Under the pieces are notes generated by a model that had not been told where the DNA came from, searched no databases, and saw only the letters and a list, made by a program, of their open reading frames with translations. A stretch of 64,000 bases of DNA from Rhizobium giardinii bv. giardinii H152 (lineage in GTDB: Bacteria > Pseudomonadota > Alphaproteobacteria > Rhizobiales > Rhizobiaceae), in contig NZ_KB902680.1 in the NCBI RefSeq assembly GCF_000379605.1, positions 186 to 64,185 of the forward strand. Reading direction: 5' to 3'. Every line of letters begins with the position of its first letter. Within the stretch, counting starts at the first letter, position 1. Positions 44,818-53,490 of the stretch are shown piece by piece. A program made the position numbers and the translations under genes.

Positions 44818-45648
44818 TCAGAGATCGATCGCCTGGCCGTCACGTGCCATGAAGGCGCCCTTGAATTCCTGCACGGCGAGCCGTTGGATGGCGTCGAGTT
44901 CGCGGTCGGTGCGCAGCGGTGAGTGGTGGATGAAGGCAACCCGTTTGGCGCGGGCGGCCTTGGCGAGGCGGATGGCCTGCTGCCAGGAGGAATGGCCGTA
45001 GCCGACATGGCGCGGCATCTCCTCGTCGGTATACATGCAGTCGTAGAGGAAGAGATCGGCGCCATCGATGAGATCGAGGACGGCCGGATCGAGCGTTCCC
45101 GGCCGATGCTCCGTATCCGTGACGAGCGCCACCGCGCGGCCTCCCCATTCCACCCGGTAGCCGATCGCACCACCGGGATGGTTGAGACTGCCGGTCTTGA
45201 TCGCCACGTCCTCATAGGGAGCCAGCACGTCGCCGGAGCGGAAATCGCGGCAATTGATGGCGGCGCGGCAGATGTCAGGTTCAACCGGAAACCAGGGCGG
45301 CCGCATGAATTCACCGATCATCTGGCGGGTCGACATGCGCCCGGCCAGATGTCCCGACCACAGCGTCACCGAAGCATGCGGATCGAACAGTGCCGGCAGA
45401 TAGGGCAGGCCGATGATATGGTCGTAGTGACAGTGGGTGAAGAACAGATTGAAATCGGCAACGCCGGCGGCTTTGAGCGCCTGGCCGGCCGGCATCAGCC
45501 CGGAGCCGGCATCGAACAGCAATCTATGCGGTCCGCATTGCATTTCGATGCAGATGGTGTTGCCGCCATAGTGTTGAAATTCGGCTCCCGAGACCGGGAG
45601 ACTGCCGCGCACTCCCCATAACCTCACCCGAAACACGTTTTCGTTCAC
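44818..45648 (-). CDS. MBL-fold metallohydrolase
   Basis: This 276-aa metallo-beta-lactamase fold protein has the metal motif THCHYDH with H72, H74, D76 and H77, preceded by RLWGVRGSLPVSG and LLFDAGSG. Later ligands are probably NHPGG (His), TDTEH (Asp) and FIHHSPLR (His). It resembles phosphodiesterase/RNase Z-like MBL proteins of the RGS-P type. A cyclic-nucleotide phosphodiesterase role is possible given the cyclase and cyclic-nucleotide-binding protein nearby, but it is not shown by the sequence. Confidence 0.88.
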   Translation of the reverse strand: MNENVFRVRLWGVRGSLPVSGAEFQHYGGNTICIEMQCGPHRLLFDAGSGLMPAGQALKAAGVADFNLFFTHCHYDHIIGLPYLPALFDPHASVTLWSGHLAGRMSTRQMIGEFMRPPWFPVEPDICRAAINCRDFRSGDVLAPYEDVAIKTGSLNHPGGAIGYRVEWGGRAVALVTDTEHRPGTLDPAVLDLIDGADLFLYDCMYTDEEMPRHVGYGHSSWQQAIRLAKAARAKRVAFIHHSPLRTDRELDAIQRLAVQEFKGAFMARDGQAIDL

Positions 45649-45731
45649 TCTCTCGCCTCAGTCACGGCTGCCCGTATCGGCTGTCCGTCTGCACCTGTTC
45701 CACTTGGTTCTTAACGTCGTCTTTTTATGGC

Positions 45732-45751
45732 AGGCTTGATTAAAAAAGCCT
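45732..45751. promoter_or_regulatory. Small hairpin in the MBL/metallophosphoesterase divergent region
   Basis: AGGCTT (45732-45737) pairs with AAGCCT (45746-45751) around an AT-rich 8-base loop, in the only AT-rich part of the 228-base divergent gap. It could be an operator or part of overlapping promoters. No clear sigma-70 pair was found. Confidence 0.25.
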
Positions 45752-45876
45752 AATTTCAATCATGTTAGCCAAACTGCCCGGGTTAAGCGAGACACCAATT
45801 CGCTTTTTCTTTCCATATCTGGCAGATACGAAAGTAAACGAATCCCGTTTGAACGCGCTGACGGAACCTTGACAGT

Positions 45877-47682
45877 ATGCCGCCCTCCCAGCATCCGCGC
45901 ATCGCCGTCATCGCCGATGCGCATTTTCATGATCCTTACGCAGATTTTGGTTTTCCCGGGATAATGCAGGGCGGCCGGCGGCTGACCTTCAGGCTGCTCT
46001 CCGATACCGCCCGGTCGACACGCGTCTTTAACGAGAGCTACTTTGCGCTTCACCACGCGCTTGATGGGATCGCAGCGGGCGGTATTCACCACGTGGTGTT
46101 GCTCGGTGACTATTCCGACGACGGGCAGGTGGAAACCGTCCAGGGCGTCAAGAAGGTGCTTGATAGCTATGCGGCGCGTTACGGCATGCGCTTCTATGCC
46201 ACCGTCGGCAATCACGACATCTTCGGCGCGTCCGGCCGGCACCGCGCCAAGCGGTTCATGAACGAAGATGGCAGCTACAGCGTTGTCAGCAGCGATCCGC
46301 ACATGCGCGACCGGGGCGCCCGGTCGGTCGTCGCCAGCGAAGCCATGTATTGCCAGGGCTATCCGGACGGTCTCGACGCCGTGGCGGATTTTGGCTTTTT
46401 TCCGCGTTCCGGCGACCTCCATTGGGAAACGCCGTTCGGCAGCGACGGTGATCCTGCGGCCCGGCTTTACGAGGTGCGTTCGCCGGATGGGAAAACGACG
46501 CGCTCGCTGATGGATGCGTCTTATCTCATCGAGCCCTTTCCCGGCGTCTGGCTGTTGATGATCGATGCCAATGTCTTCGTCCCGGTCGATGGCGCCGTGC
46601 CGGGTGAGGCAGGCGATCTGGCCGACAGCACCAGCGCCGGCTGGAACGCCATGCTGACGCATAAGCGGTTCGTCATTGACTGGATGAAAGACGTCTCGGC
46701 GCGCGCGCGCCGGTTGGGCAAAACTCTTCTGGCTTTCTCCCACTACCCCGTGCTCGATCCTCTCGACGGGACAGCGGACGAAGAAGTTTCCCTGCTTGGC
46801 CGGACGGGCATGTCGGCGCGCATTCCGGTTGCGGCTGTAGCCGAAGCCCTGATCGGGGCCGGCATCGACGTGCATTTCAGCGGGCATCTGCATGTCAACG
46901 ACACGGCGCAGTATCGCAATGGCGACCGCTTTCTGGTCAATGTCGCGGTGCCGGCGCTCGTTGCCTTTCCCGGTGCATATAAGGTGATCACCATCGGCGA
47001 GCGCCGGCTCGACATCGAGACCGTCGGGATCGATGACATGCCATTGAACCCGCAATTGCGGCAGACCTACGACCGGGAGATTGTGCCCTCCGGGCTGGAT
47101 GCGGGCGGCATGCTGGATGTCGGCGACTATGGCGGCTTCCTGTTCGAGCATCTCGGCCATCTGGTCGGGCGGCGGTTTCTCAAGCGGGAATGGCCGCAGG
47201 ACTTGGCAGCGCTCATCCGCGTCCTCGATCTTGCCGATCTGGCGGCACTGGCGCTGATGGAGCCGGTTGCGGCGGATGACGCGGTCGGCGCGACTGCGGC
47301 TGCCCGCGCCGACCGGGTGCTGCAAGGCCGCCTTGCGGCGCGGTTGAAAGCCGCCGGCGCAAGAGCCGAGCTGCTGCGCGAGGTTTCCGCGATAAGTTTC
47401 CTCGCCGACTGGTATCGGCTGCGGATGGGCAGTGATCTAGCTCTCGAATGGATCGCCGACGGGCGTATGGCACTTTATCAGGCGGTTGGCCGACTTTATG
47501 CCGAGGGTGATTGGGACGGTGTGAATGCGGCGCAGGCGCGCTTCGCCCTCATCTTCAGGATGTTCGAGAAATCCATCTCCGGTCTGCCGTCAGGCAATTT
47601 CCGTATCGACCGGACGACCGGAGCCATCGCCTCGAGAGCTTCGCCGGCGAATGCGCCACTGGAGAGGCTCGGGACCAACTGA
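45877..47682 (+). CDS. Calcineurin-like metallophosphoesterase with C-terminal extension
   Basis: This 601-aa protein contains the metallophosphoesterase blocks: IADAHFHDP (DxH, D14/H16), LLGDYSDDGQ (GD), ATVGNHDIF (GNHD), AFSHYPVL (H) and FSGHLHVND (GHxH), all in residues 10-340. There is no signal peptide. The remaining 250 residues are helix-rich and not recognisable; they hold no second catalytic motif. The gene stands alone on the plus strand between minus-strand signalling genes. The substrate is unknown (phosphodiester, nucleotide or phosphoprotein). Confidence 0.88.
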   Translation: MPPSQHPRIAVIADAHFHDPYADFGFPGIMQGGRRLTFRLLSDTARSTRVFNESYFALHHALDGIAAGGIHHVVLLGDYSDDGQVETVQGVKKVLDSYAARYGMRFYATVGNHDIFGASGRHRAKRFMNEDGSYSVVSSDPHMRDRGARSVVASEAMYCQGYPDGLDAVADFGFFPRSGDLHWETPFGSDGDPAARLYEVRSPDGKTTRSLMDASYLIEPFPGVWLLMIDANVFVPVDGAVPGEAGDLADSTSAGWNAMLTHKRFVIDWMKDVSARARRLGKTLLAFSHYPVLDPLDGTADEEVSLLGRTGMSARIPVAAVAEALIGAGIDVHFSGHLHVNDTAQYRNGDRFLVNVAVPALVAFPGAYKVITIGERRLDIETVGIDDMPLNPQLRQTYDREIVPSGLDAGGMLDVGDYGGFLFEHLGHLVGRRFLKREWPQDLAALIRVLDLADLAALALMEPVAADDAVGATAAARADRVLQGRLAARLKAAGARAELLREVSAISFLADWYRLRMGSDLALEWIADGRMALYQAVGRLYAEGDWDGVNAAQARFALIFRMFEKSISGLPSGNFRIDRTTGAIASRASPANAPLERLGTN

Positions 47683-47713
47683 GGCTCGCCCGGGAGCGAA
47701 AGCCGAGGCTTAC

Positions 47714-48187
47714 TTACTCGGCCTTGCGCGCGCGGCTTCTCGCCTCGGACAATTCGCTGGTCGTGTGGCTCAAACGGTCGGCCAGCACGCGCATGATCTC
47801 GATGGTGATTTCGGGGAAATCGGTCAGGAGCTTGAGGAAGTGTTCCTTGCGAATACGCAGGGCTTCCACCGCTGTCGTCGTCTGCACTGTGGCGGTTCGC
47901 GAGACATCGCAGAGGATGGCAATCTCGCCGACGATGGAATTGGTTTCGACCTCGGCGATCTTGATCGGGCCTGTCGAGGAGTCGACCAGGATGTCCGCCT
48001 TGCCGGCGAGCACGACATAGGCCGCATCGCCGGTGTCGCCCTGGTGGAAGATGGCCTCGCCGGCATCGTAGCTGACACGGTCCGATGTGAAGGCGAGAAG
48101 CTTCAGCTTTCCCGGCTCGACATTCGAAAAGAGCGGCACGCGCCGCAGCATTTGAACTTCATCCTTTAGAAGCATTTCCGTGCCCAT
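47714..48187 (-). CDS. Stand-alone cyclic-nucleotide-binding domain protein
   Basis: This 157-aa protein is a single cNMP-binding beta-roll (about residues 15-135). The phosphate-binding cassette reads GEIAILCDVSRTATV, with the Glu and Arg that contact the cyclic nucleotide. The C-terminus is a basic helix (LSEARSRARKAE) with no HTH, so it is not a Crp-type transcription factor. The ATG at 48187 follows GGGAGGA by 10 bases. It lies 108 bases downstream of the degenerate ABC gene on the same strand; a nucleotide cyclase gene is 14 kb away. Confidence 0.88.
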   Translation of the reverse strand: MGTEMLLKDEVQMLRRVPLFSNVEPGKLKLLAFTSDRVSYDAGEAIFHQGDTGDAAYVVLAGKADILVDSSTGPIKIAEVETNSIVGEIAILCDVSRTATVQTTTAVEALRIRKEHFLKLLTDFPEITIEIMRVLADRLSHTTSELSEARSRARKAE

Positions 48188-48295
48188 TCCCCATTTTCCT
48201 CCCCCCGGATTTGCCGATGATACGCACCAGCGCCGCCATCTGGAAGAATGCCCCTGCCTGCGCCCCTGCCGCACGCATGCACTTTGCCTTTGATA

Positions 48296-51013
48296 TTATG
48301 ATGACACAAGTTCCTTAAAGATACCGTTATTCTCGACAAGTGCCGCATGTGTCCCGTCCTCCACCAGCATGCCTCGGTCGAAGACCAGGACACGATCGAA
48401 AAGGCTCGACAGAGCGGTATTCGAAAGTACCCAGACGACCGCCGGATCGCGTCCGTCGCGGCGCACCAGCTTCAGCACGTCGCGGACGATTTCATCCTGA
48501 AGGCGATGGTCGAGACCGGGTAACGGACGGTTAAAGATATAATAATCCGAACGGCGCACCAGTGCACGCGCCAGATTGAGCTTCTGCCGCTGCACGGCGG
48601 TCAAGCGCTTGCCGCCGGCACCGAGATTGAAGTCCAGACCGATATCAATCACGTTTTCCAAGAGGCCGAGCGAGTTCAACAGCGAGCTGACGATCGAGCG
48701 AATGCGCTTCGAACCGTCGGAATGCTTGTGACTGATGCGGCCGAACAGAATGTTGTCCATCAGGCTTGCGGAGGCCAGGTAGTGTTCCGGGTCATAGCGC
48801 TCAATGTCGCCGCGCATGCTCTCAGGCAGGCCGTCATGGAACTGGCGGCGGACATCGACGATCTTCGCCATCAGTTCGGGAGTCAGGAGACCGAAACGAT
48901 GCCGCGGCTCGATGTAGCGGAAGCTCAGGCGAATGATGGCGCCTTTTTCATCCTCGGAGGCCGCATCGAAGCCCTTGCCCTTGAGTTTCTGCAGCAGCAG
49001 TTGGTACTCCGGAATGTCGTCCGCCGTCATGAAGGTAAGCTGCTGGAAGAACGGGTGATCCGGCGGCAGGTCGGCAAACAGTTCCACCGCGTTTTCAGCG
49101 ATGCTGTAACCCATATCGAACATGATGCGGTCGAGGCCGGTGCGGCCGATCACGGAGCGGAAATAGGCGTTCTTGGCGATCGCCTTGCCGATGAACGCCG
49201 CACCGGTTGCCGTGCCGAACAGAAGGTTTTCGCCGACGGTCGCCTCGGTATTGTAGGCTCCCGGCTCGAAGGAAACGATGAGGCTGCTGAGGCCCGCTTC
49301 CTCAAGCTCCTCGCGAAGGGCATGGCGCATCTCGACGATGCCTTCGGCAAGGCCGGGATGGTCGTTGGGAGACACGGTGCTGCGCAACGCGAGGTCGAGA
49401 ATGTCCTTGGATAGCTGCACGGTATCCAGCACCGACAGGACCGGGGTAAACAGGTCTTCCCGATCCGTCGCATCGGCGGCCCGGTAATCGATCCAGTCGC
49501 CGTTGACGTCGTAGTCCGGGTTTCCGGCCATTCGCGCTTCGTTGATCTCCCATTTGCGATGGGCAGCACCGCTACCTTCATAGGCGGCATCTTTCAAAGG
49601 CGCGTGTTTGAGGCCGTAGAGCAGGTTGTCGCGCAGGGTGCCGTAAAAGAAGTAGGTGTCGGCCGAGACATAGGAAATGCAGCGTCCGGCGATGGATTCC
49701 GGCAGTTCCAGCAGATCGTCGCCGCCGGCAGTGATCTTGCCGCTCTCGGGCCAGGTGAGGCGGGCAAAGGCTTCGGCCAGCATGTCGCCGCCACCCGCCG
49801 CACCGCCGACGATCGCCACCGTCTCGCCGGGGTGGATCTGCACGGAGACACGCTCCAGGAGCTTGGCGCCGCTATCGTCGGCGAGCGACAGGTTGACCGC
49901 GGCCAGCGGGTGTTTCATCGGGCCGGGGTCCTGGATGGCGACGGCCTGAATGGATGGATCGATGGTCCGTTCGACGCTGAACTGCTCGACGACCTGAACG
50001 TATTTCACCTGCACGTCCTGGCGGGTCTGATCCCAGTCGATCAGGTCCTTCAGCGGACCGGGCAGGTCCTTGTAGGCGCTGATCACCGCGATCAGCTGGC
50101 CGATGTCGAGGCGGCCCTGCAGCGCCAGGTAGCCGCCGATGCAGTAGAACAGGAAGGGTGTCAGCTGGGCGAGGAAATTGTTGATGAACTTGACCAGGAA
50201 TTTCCACTGGTAGAGGTCATAGCGGATCTTGAAGATGCGGCCGAGGCGAGAGGCGATGTCGGCGCGCTCGTAGTTTGTGGTATCATAGGCGTGGATCGTG
50301 CCGATGCCGTCGACGATTTCGCTGACGCGGCCGGCAAGCTCGCGCGCGGTGATCTGGCGTTCGCGACCGAGCACCAGCAAGCGCCGTCGCATGCGCGGAA
50401 TGATCACCGCCTGGACGCCGACCATGACGGCGGCAATCAGCCCGAGCCAGGCATTCTGCATGAAGATGAAGAACAATGCCGTCAGCGCTTGTCCGCCGAG
50501 CAGCGCCGGCTGCACGAAGGCGTCGCCGGTGAAGCCGCCGAGCGGTTCGACCTCGTCCTTCACCATGCTGGCGACCTCCGCCCCCTTCATGCGTTTGAAC
50601 TGGCTGGGCGGAAAACGCAGGATGCGGTCGATGAGCTCGAAGCGAATTCGGCGCAGCAGCCGCTCGCCGAGGCGCCCCTTGTAGGTGTTGATGTAGAATT
50701 TGAAGAGCCCGTTGACGATCACGAGCGCGAGGAACACGAGACTGAGCGCAAACAGCATCTGCATGCGCGTCAGGTCGATGCCGTCAAACAGCGTGACCGG
50801 CCCGAGCCAGGGCAGGTCGAAGCTGATGTTCATGAAAGTCTGGGTCGCGCCCGGCTGATCGAAGCCCTGGCCCTGGATGGGTCCGTTGACGATCTGCTTG
50901 GGCAGGTCGAATGAAAGGAAATAGGGAACCATCGAGATCGCGACGACCAGCAGAATCCAGAGCTGCTGACCGCGCGTATGGGTCCAGATATATCGGGCAA
51001 GACGTTTTTCCAT
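48296..51013 (-). CDS. ABC exporter-like protein with degenerate ATPase domain and large internal insertion
   Basis: This 905-aa protein has an exporter-type membrane domain with TM helices within residues 15-320, followed by a nucleotide-binding-like domain from about 375. Every catalytic motif is altered: Walker A is VGGAAGGGD without Lys (402-410), the Q-loop is VSADT (449-453), the signature is LTAVQRQ (804-810), Walker B is YYIFNRP with Asn/Arg for Asp/Glu (824-830), and the H-loop has Asn865 for His. About 330 residues separate Q-loop and signature, against about 60-70 normally, and three NLLYG/NLLFG/NILFG elements (463, 596, 754) suggest internal repetition. An alternative TTG start at 51025 overlaps the upstream stop. 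Confidence 0.88.
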   Translation of the reverse strand: MEKRLARYIWTHTRGQQLWILLVVAISMVPYFLSFDLPKQIVNGPIQGQGFDQPGATQTFMNISFDLPWLGPVTLFDGIDLTRMQMLFALSLVFLALVIVNGLFKFYINTYKGRLGERLLRRIRFELIDRILRFPPSQFKRMKGAEVASMVKDEVEPLGGFTGDAFVQPALLGGQALTALFFIFMQNAWLGLIAAVMVGVQAVIIPRMRRRLLVLGRERQITARELAGRVSEIVDGIGTIHAYDTTNYERADIASRLGRIFKIRYDLYQWKFLVKFINNFLAQLTPFLFYCIGGYLALQGRLDIGQLIAVISAYKDLPGPLKDLIDWDQTRQDVQVKYVQVVEQFSVERTIDPSIQAVAIQDPGPMKHPLAAVNLSLADDSGAKLLERVSVQIHPGETVAIVGGAAGGGDMLAEAFARLTWPESGKITAGGDDLLELPESIAGRCISYVSADTYFFYGTLRDNLLYGLKHAPLKDAAYEGSGAAHRKWEINEARMAGNPDYDVNGDWIDYRAADATDREDLFTPVLSVLDTVQLSKDILDLALRSTVSPNDHPGLAEGIVEMRHALREELEEAGLSSLIVSFEPGAYNTEATVGENLLFGTATGAAFIGKAIAKNAYFRSVIGRTGLDRIMFDMGYSIAENAVELFADLPPDHPFFQQLTFMTADDIPEYQLLLQKLKGKGFDAASEDEKGAIIRLSFRYIEPRHRFGLLTPELMAKIVDVRRQFHDGLPESMRGDIERYDPEHYLASASLMDNILFGRISHKHSDGSKRIRSIVSSLLNSLGLLENVIDIGLDFNLGAGGKRLTAVQRQKLNLARALVRRSDYYIFNRPLPGLDHRLQDEIVRDVLKLVRRDGRDPAVVWVLSNTALSSLFDRVLVFDRGMLVEDGTHAALVENNGIFKELVSS

Positions 51014-51021
51014 GGGCAGGT

Positions 51022-51621
51022 TCAACTAACTGAATAGCGGGTGTCGAGGACGTAGAAACGCCGGGCGGCATAGGGCGTGTCGGCGATTTCCGGGTCGTGG
51101 AGACGAAGGTCGAACTGTCCCCTGATCGTGACGGTCGGGCGGCTGACGATGTGCGGCACCTGCGATGCAGCGCGTTCGAGTTCGGGCGCATATTCGATGA
51201 CGACAGTCCTGGCATTGTCGATCAGCGAAAACAGCAGAGCACCGAGCGGGTCCTTGTGACCAAACGGCTTCAGCGAGTAACCGAGAAGGACCAAGCCATA
51301 ACTGCCGGGTTGGTAGTGGTAGTCGATTTGCTGGAACTTGGCTTGAATATGCCGCACGTGGCACTGTTTGCCGTTCAGTTCATGCGCCTCATACGCTTCG
51401 GTCTTCGGATCGAGCGAAGTCACGGACAGCGGGTGATGGGTAAGGTATGGCGTGATGGGCCGGATGTGGCCACCGATTTCCAGGACGTGCGGGCAATCGC
51501 GCAGGAAGTGGGCGGCAAAGACTTGCCGCATGGTTGCACCAAGTCCTGCCAGATGCGGTATGTCCTTTCCCGCTCCGGGAGCTTCGGAAACGGCAGCGGC
51601 ATCCTTCAGGTTGACTTGCAT
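51022..51621 (-). CDS. Methyltransferase-like (class I SAM-fold) protein
   Basis: This 199-aa protein has a Rossmann-type pattern: HVLEIGGHIRPITPYL like SAM motif I (about 45-60), an acidic end of strand 2 in TSLDPKTEAYE, and SYGLVLLGYSLKP like motif IV. Overall similarity to a defined methyltransferase is weak. The ATG at 51621 has GGAG about 8 bases upstream. The gene ends overlapping the possible TTG start of the degenerate ABC gene, so it is the first gene of that operon. It is divergent from another methyltransferase-like gene 38 bases away. Confidence 0.65.
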   Translation of the reverse strand: MQVNLKDAAAVSEAPGAGKDIPHLAGLGATMRQVFAAHFLRDCPHVLEIGGHIRPITPYLTHHPLSVTSLDPKTEAYEAHELNGKQCHVRHIQAKFQQIDYHYQPGSYGLVLLGYSLKPFGHKDPLGALLFSLIDNARTVVIEYAPELERAASQVPHIVSRPTVTIRGQFDLRLHDPEIADTPYAARRFYVLDTRYSVS

Positions 51622-51659
51622 TCCTTGCACTCCAGAAAAGCACAGACTACAACACGCGC

Positions 51660-52337
51660 ATGATGAAAACCACCCGAACAAACGAAGCAAACACAACAGA
51701 TTGGCACGAAAGTGCCTTCGATATTATCCGCGGTCTGGCCGCCTATACGGGAAGCTCTCTGGTCGAAGGTCTTGCGGAAGTCGTGGCCAGATATCCGGAC
51801 GCGGACCTGGGTACGGCCTTCAACCACAAGCAGGTTGGATGCAAGATATGGGCGCGCGACAGCCTGTTTGAAAGCCTCGGCGGAAATTTTAATCACATCG
51901 TCGTCCTCGGCGGCTGGTACGGCGTGCTGCCGGCGATGTTTTTCGACGACAACCGCTTCAACATAGGGATGATCGAGAGCGTCGATATCGATCCGGAGGT
52001 TGCCAAGGTGGCCGAGACGCTGAATGCCGGGGCGGGCGAGCGTTTTCGTGCAGTCGCCCAGGATATGTACGGGCTCGATTACAAGACTTCCCGACCCGAT
52101 CTGGTGATCAACACCAGTTGCGAACACATTGCCGATCTTCCGGCGTGGCTGTCCTTGCTGCCGCGGGGTACGCAGGTCCTGTTGCAGTCCAATGATTATT
52201 TCAGCGAGCCTACGCACATCAATTGCGTGCCGACGCTTGAGGCCTTCAAGGAGCAGACGGCACTCCGCCACATTGCCTTTGCCGGCGCGCTGGCGATGAA
52301 GAAATACACCCGCTTCATGGTGATTGGCACCGTCTGA
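51660..52337 (+). CDS. Methyltransferase-like (class I SAM-fold) protein
   Basis: This 225-aa protein has VVLGGWYGVLPAMFF as SAM motif I (about 80-94), IESVDIDPEVAKVAETL as the acidic loop motif and PDLVINTSCEHIADLP as motif IV. No substrate-specific domain is recognised. The start is ATG 51660 or the adjacent ATG 51663. The 3' end overlaps the convergent glycosyltransferase gene by 23 bases. With its divergent neighbour it may modify a surface polysaccharide or carrier, which is inference. Confidence 0.75.
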   Translation: MMKTTRTNEANTTDWHESAFDIIRGLAAYTGSSLVEGLAEVVARYPDADLGTAFNHKQVGCKIWARDSLFESLGGNFNHIVVLGGWYGVLPAMFFDDNRFNIGMIESVDIDPEVAKVAETLNAGAGERFRAVAQDMYGLDYKTSRPDLVINTSCEHIADLPAWLSLLPRGTQVLLQSNDYFSEPTHINCVPTLEAFKEQTALRHIAFAGALAMKKYTRFMVIGTV

Positions 52338-53490
52338 TCGCCGGTCGGAGGAGACCGCGCAGAATTTCTGCCGTGCGCTGCGCGCCGTCGAGGTCGAGCC
52401 TGTGCGGCGGACGGCCGGAGACTGCGAGCGCCGATTCGATCCCTTGCACCATGGTCTGGGGCGACAGCGTTTCCTCGGGCAGGACATGGGCGAGGCCCAG
52501 CCTTTCGAGGCGCTCGGCTCTGACCGTCTGCTCGGTTTCGCCGCCGGCGGTGAAGGGGATGAGCAAGGGATGGCATCCGGCCCGCAGAATGTCGCAAACC
52601 GTGTTGTAGCCCGCTTGTGACACAGACAGTCTGGCGCCCTTGAGAAGGCTCGCAAAATCCGGGCGGAAGCGATAGACGCTGACATGCGCCGGCGCAGCCG
52701 AAGAAATGGCATCGAAATCGGACTGCGGCAGGTTGGGACCGGTGATCAGGGCCCAGGACAGGCGCCTGTCGATCGATCTTGCCGCTTCAAGCGCTGCACG
52801 GATCAAGGCGTTGCCGACGGCGCCGCCGCCGGCCGATACGATGATGTCGAAACGCTTTGCCGGTTCTGCGGGAGGTGGTGCCGCAACGAGGCCGGTATAG
52901 ATGACCTTGTCGGCGATCTCGGCGGCGGGGGGAAATGTATCTTCCAGCCGAGCGAAGGCCGGGTCCCCGTGAACCAGAACCCGGTCGAAATACTGTTTCA
53001 AGACCGCCACGGTTTCCTCGTCGCGCCCGGGTTTGGAGCGCTCCTGCAGGATATCGCGCAGCGACGTCATCACCATCGGCCGGTTGTCCATGGCGGCGAT
53101 CTCGTCGAGCAGCGGCAGAAGTTCGAAGCGGACCTGGCGACGGCCGAAGGGAAAGGCTTCGATGATGACGACGTCAGGCTGGTTTTCGCGGAACGCCGCC
53201 AGCAAGAGGTCGCGGCGACTGTCCTTGAAGGCATCATCGACCGGCTTGCCGTCGATGTCGGCAAGCCCGGAAAAGCCGGCGTCGCCGGCTGTGATCGTCG
53301 GCAAGGCGATATGGCGCACATGCGGTCCGGGAAAGCCGGCCACCGGCGTGCCGCCGGTCACCACCGTCACGTCGAAACCGTCCTTAGCAAGCGCCCCGGC
53401 AATACGGCTGGCGCGTGCCAGATGACCGATGCCGAGCAGGTGCTGGACATAGAAAAAGACGCGCGGCGACGCGGCCTGGCCATTGGTCAT
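52315..53490 (-). CDS. MurG-like glycosyltransferase (family 28 type)
   Basis: This 391-aa GT-B protein starts RVFFYVQHLLGIGHLARASRIAGAL, which has the GIGHLxR loop of MurG-like enzymes. The C-terminal domain has IIVSAGGGAVGNALI, SVSQAGYNTVCDILRAGCHPLLIPF and GGETEQTVRAERL, the UDP-sugar-binding pattern of family 28. The ATG at 53490 overlaps the upstream gene's stop (ATGA) and is preferred over 53505. It is the last gene of a minus-strand glycosyltransferase run. Confidence 0.9.
   Translation of the reverse strand: MTNGQAASPRVFFYVQHLLGIGHLARASRIAGALAKDGFDVTVVTGGTPVAGFPGPHVRHIALPTITAGDAGFSGLADIDGKPVDDAFKDSRRDLLLAAFRENQPDVVIIEAFPFGRRQVRFELLPLLDEIAAMDNRPMVMTSLRDILQERSKPGRDEETVAVLKQYFDRVLVHGDPAFARLEDTFPPAAEIADKVIYTGLVAAPPPAEPAKRFDIIVSAGGGAVGNALIRAALEAARSIDRRLSWALITGPNLPQSDFDAISSAAPAHVSVYRFRPDFASLLKGARLSVSQAGYNTVCDILRAGCHPLLIPFTAGGETEQTVRAERLERLGLAHVLPEETLSPQTMVQGIESALAVSGRPPHRLDLDGAQRTAEILRGLLRPAIRRCQSP

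Noticed and set aside
48296-51013. Annotation as an ordinary ABC exporter ATPase/permease, or as a pseudogene
   Set aside because: All catalytic motifs are changed, which rules out an ordinary exporter; the frame is open over 905 codons with coupled neighbours, so a decayed gene is also unlikely.
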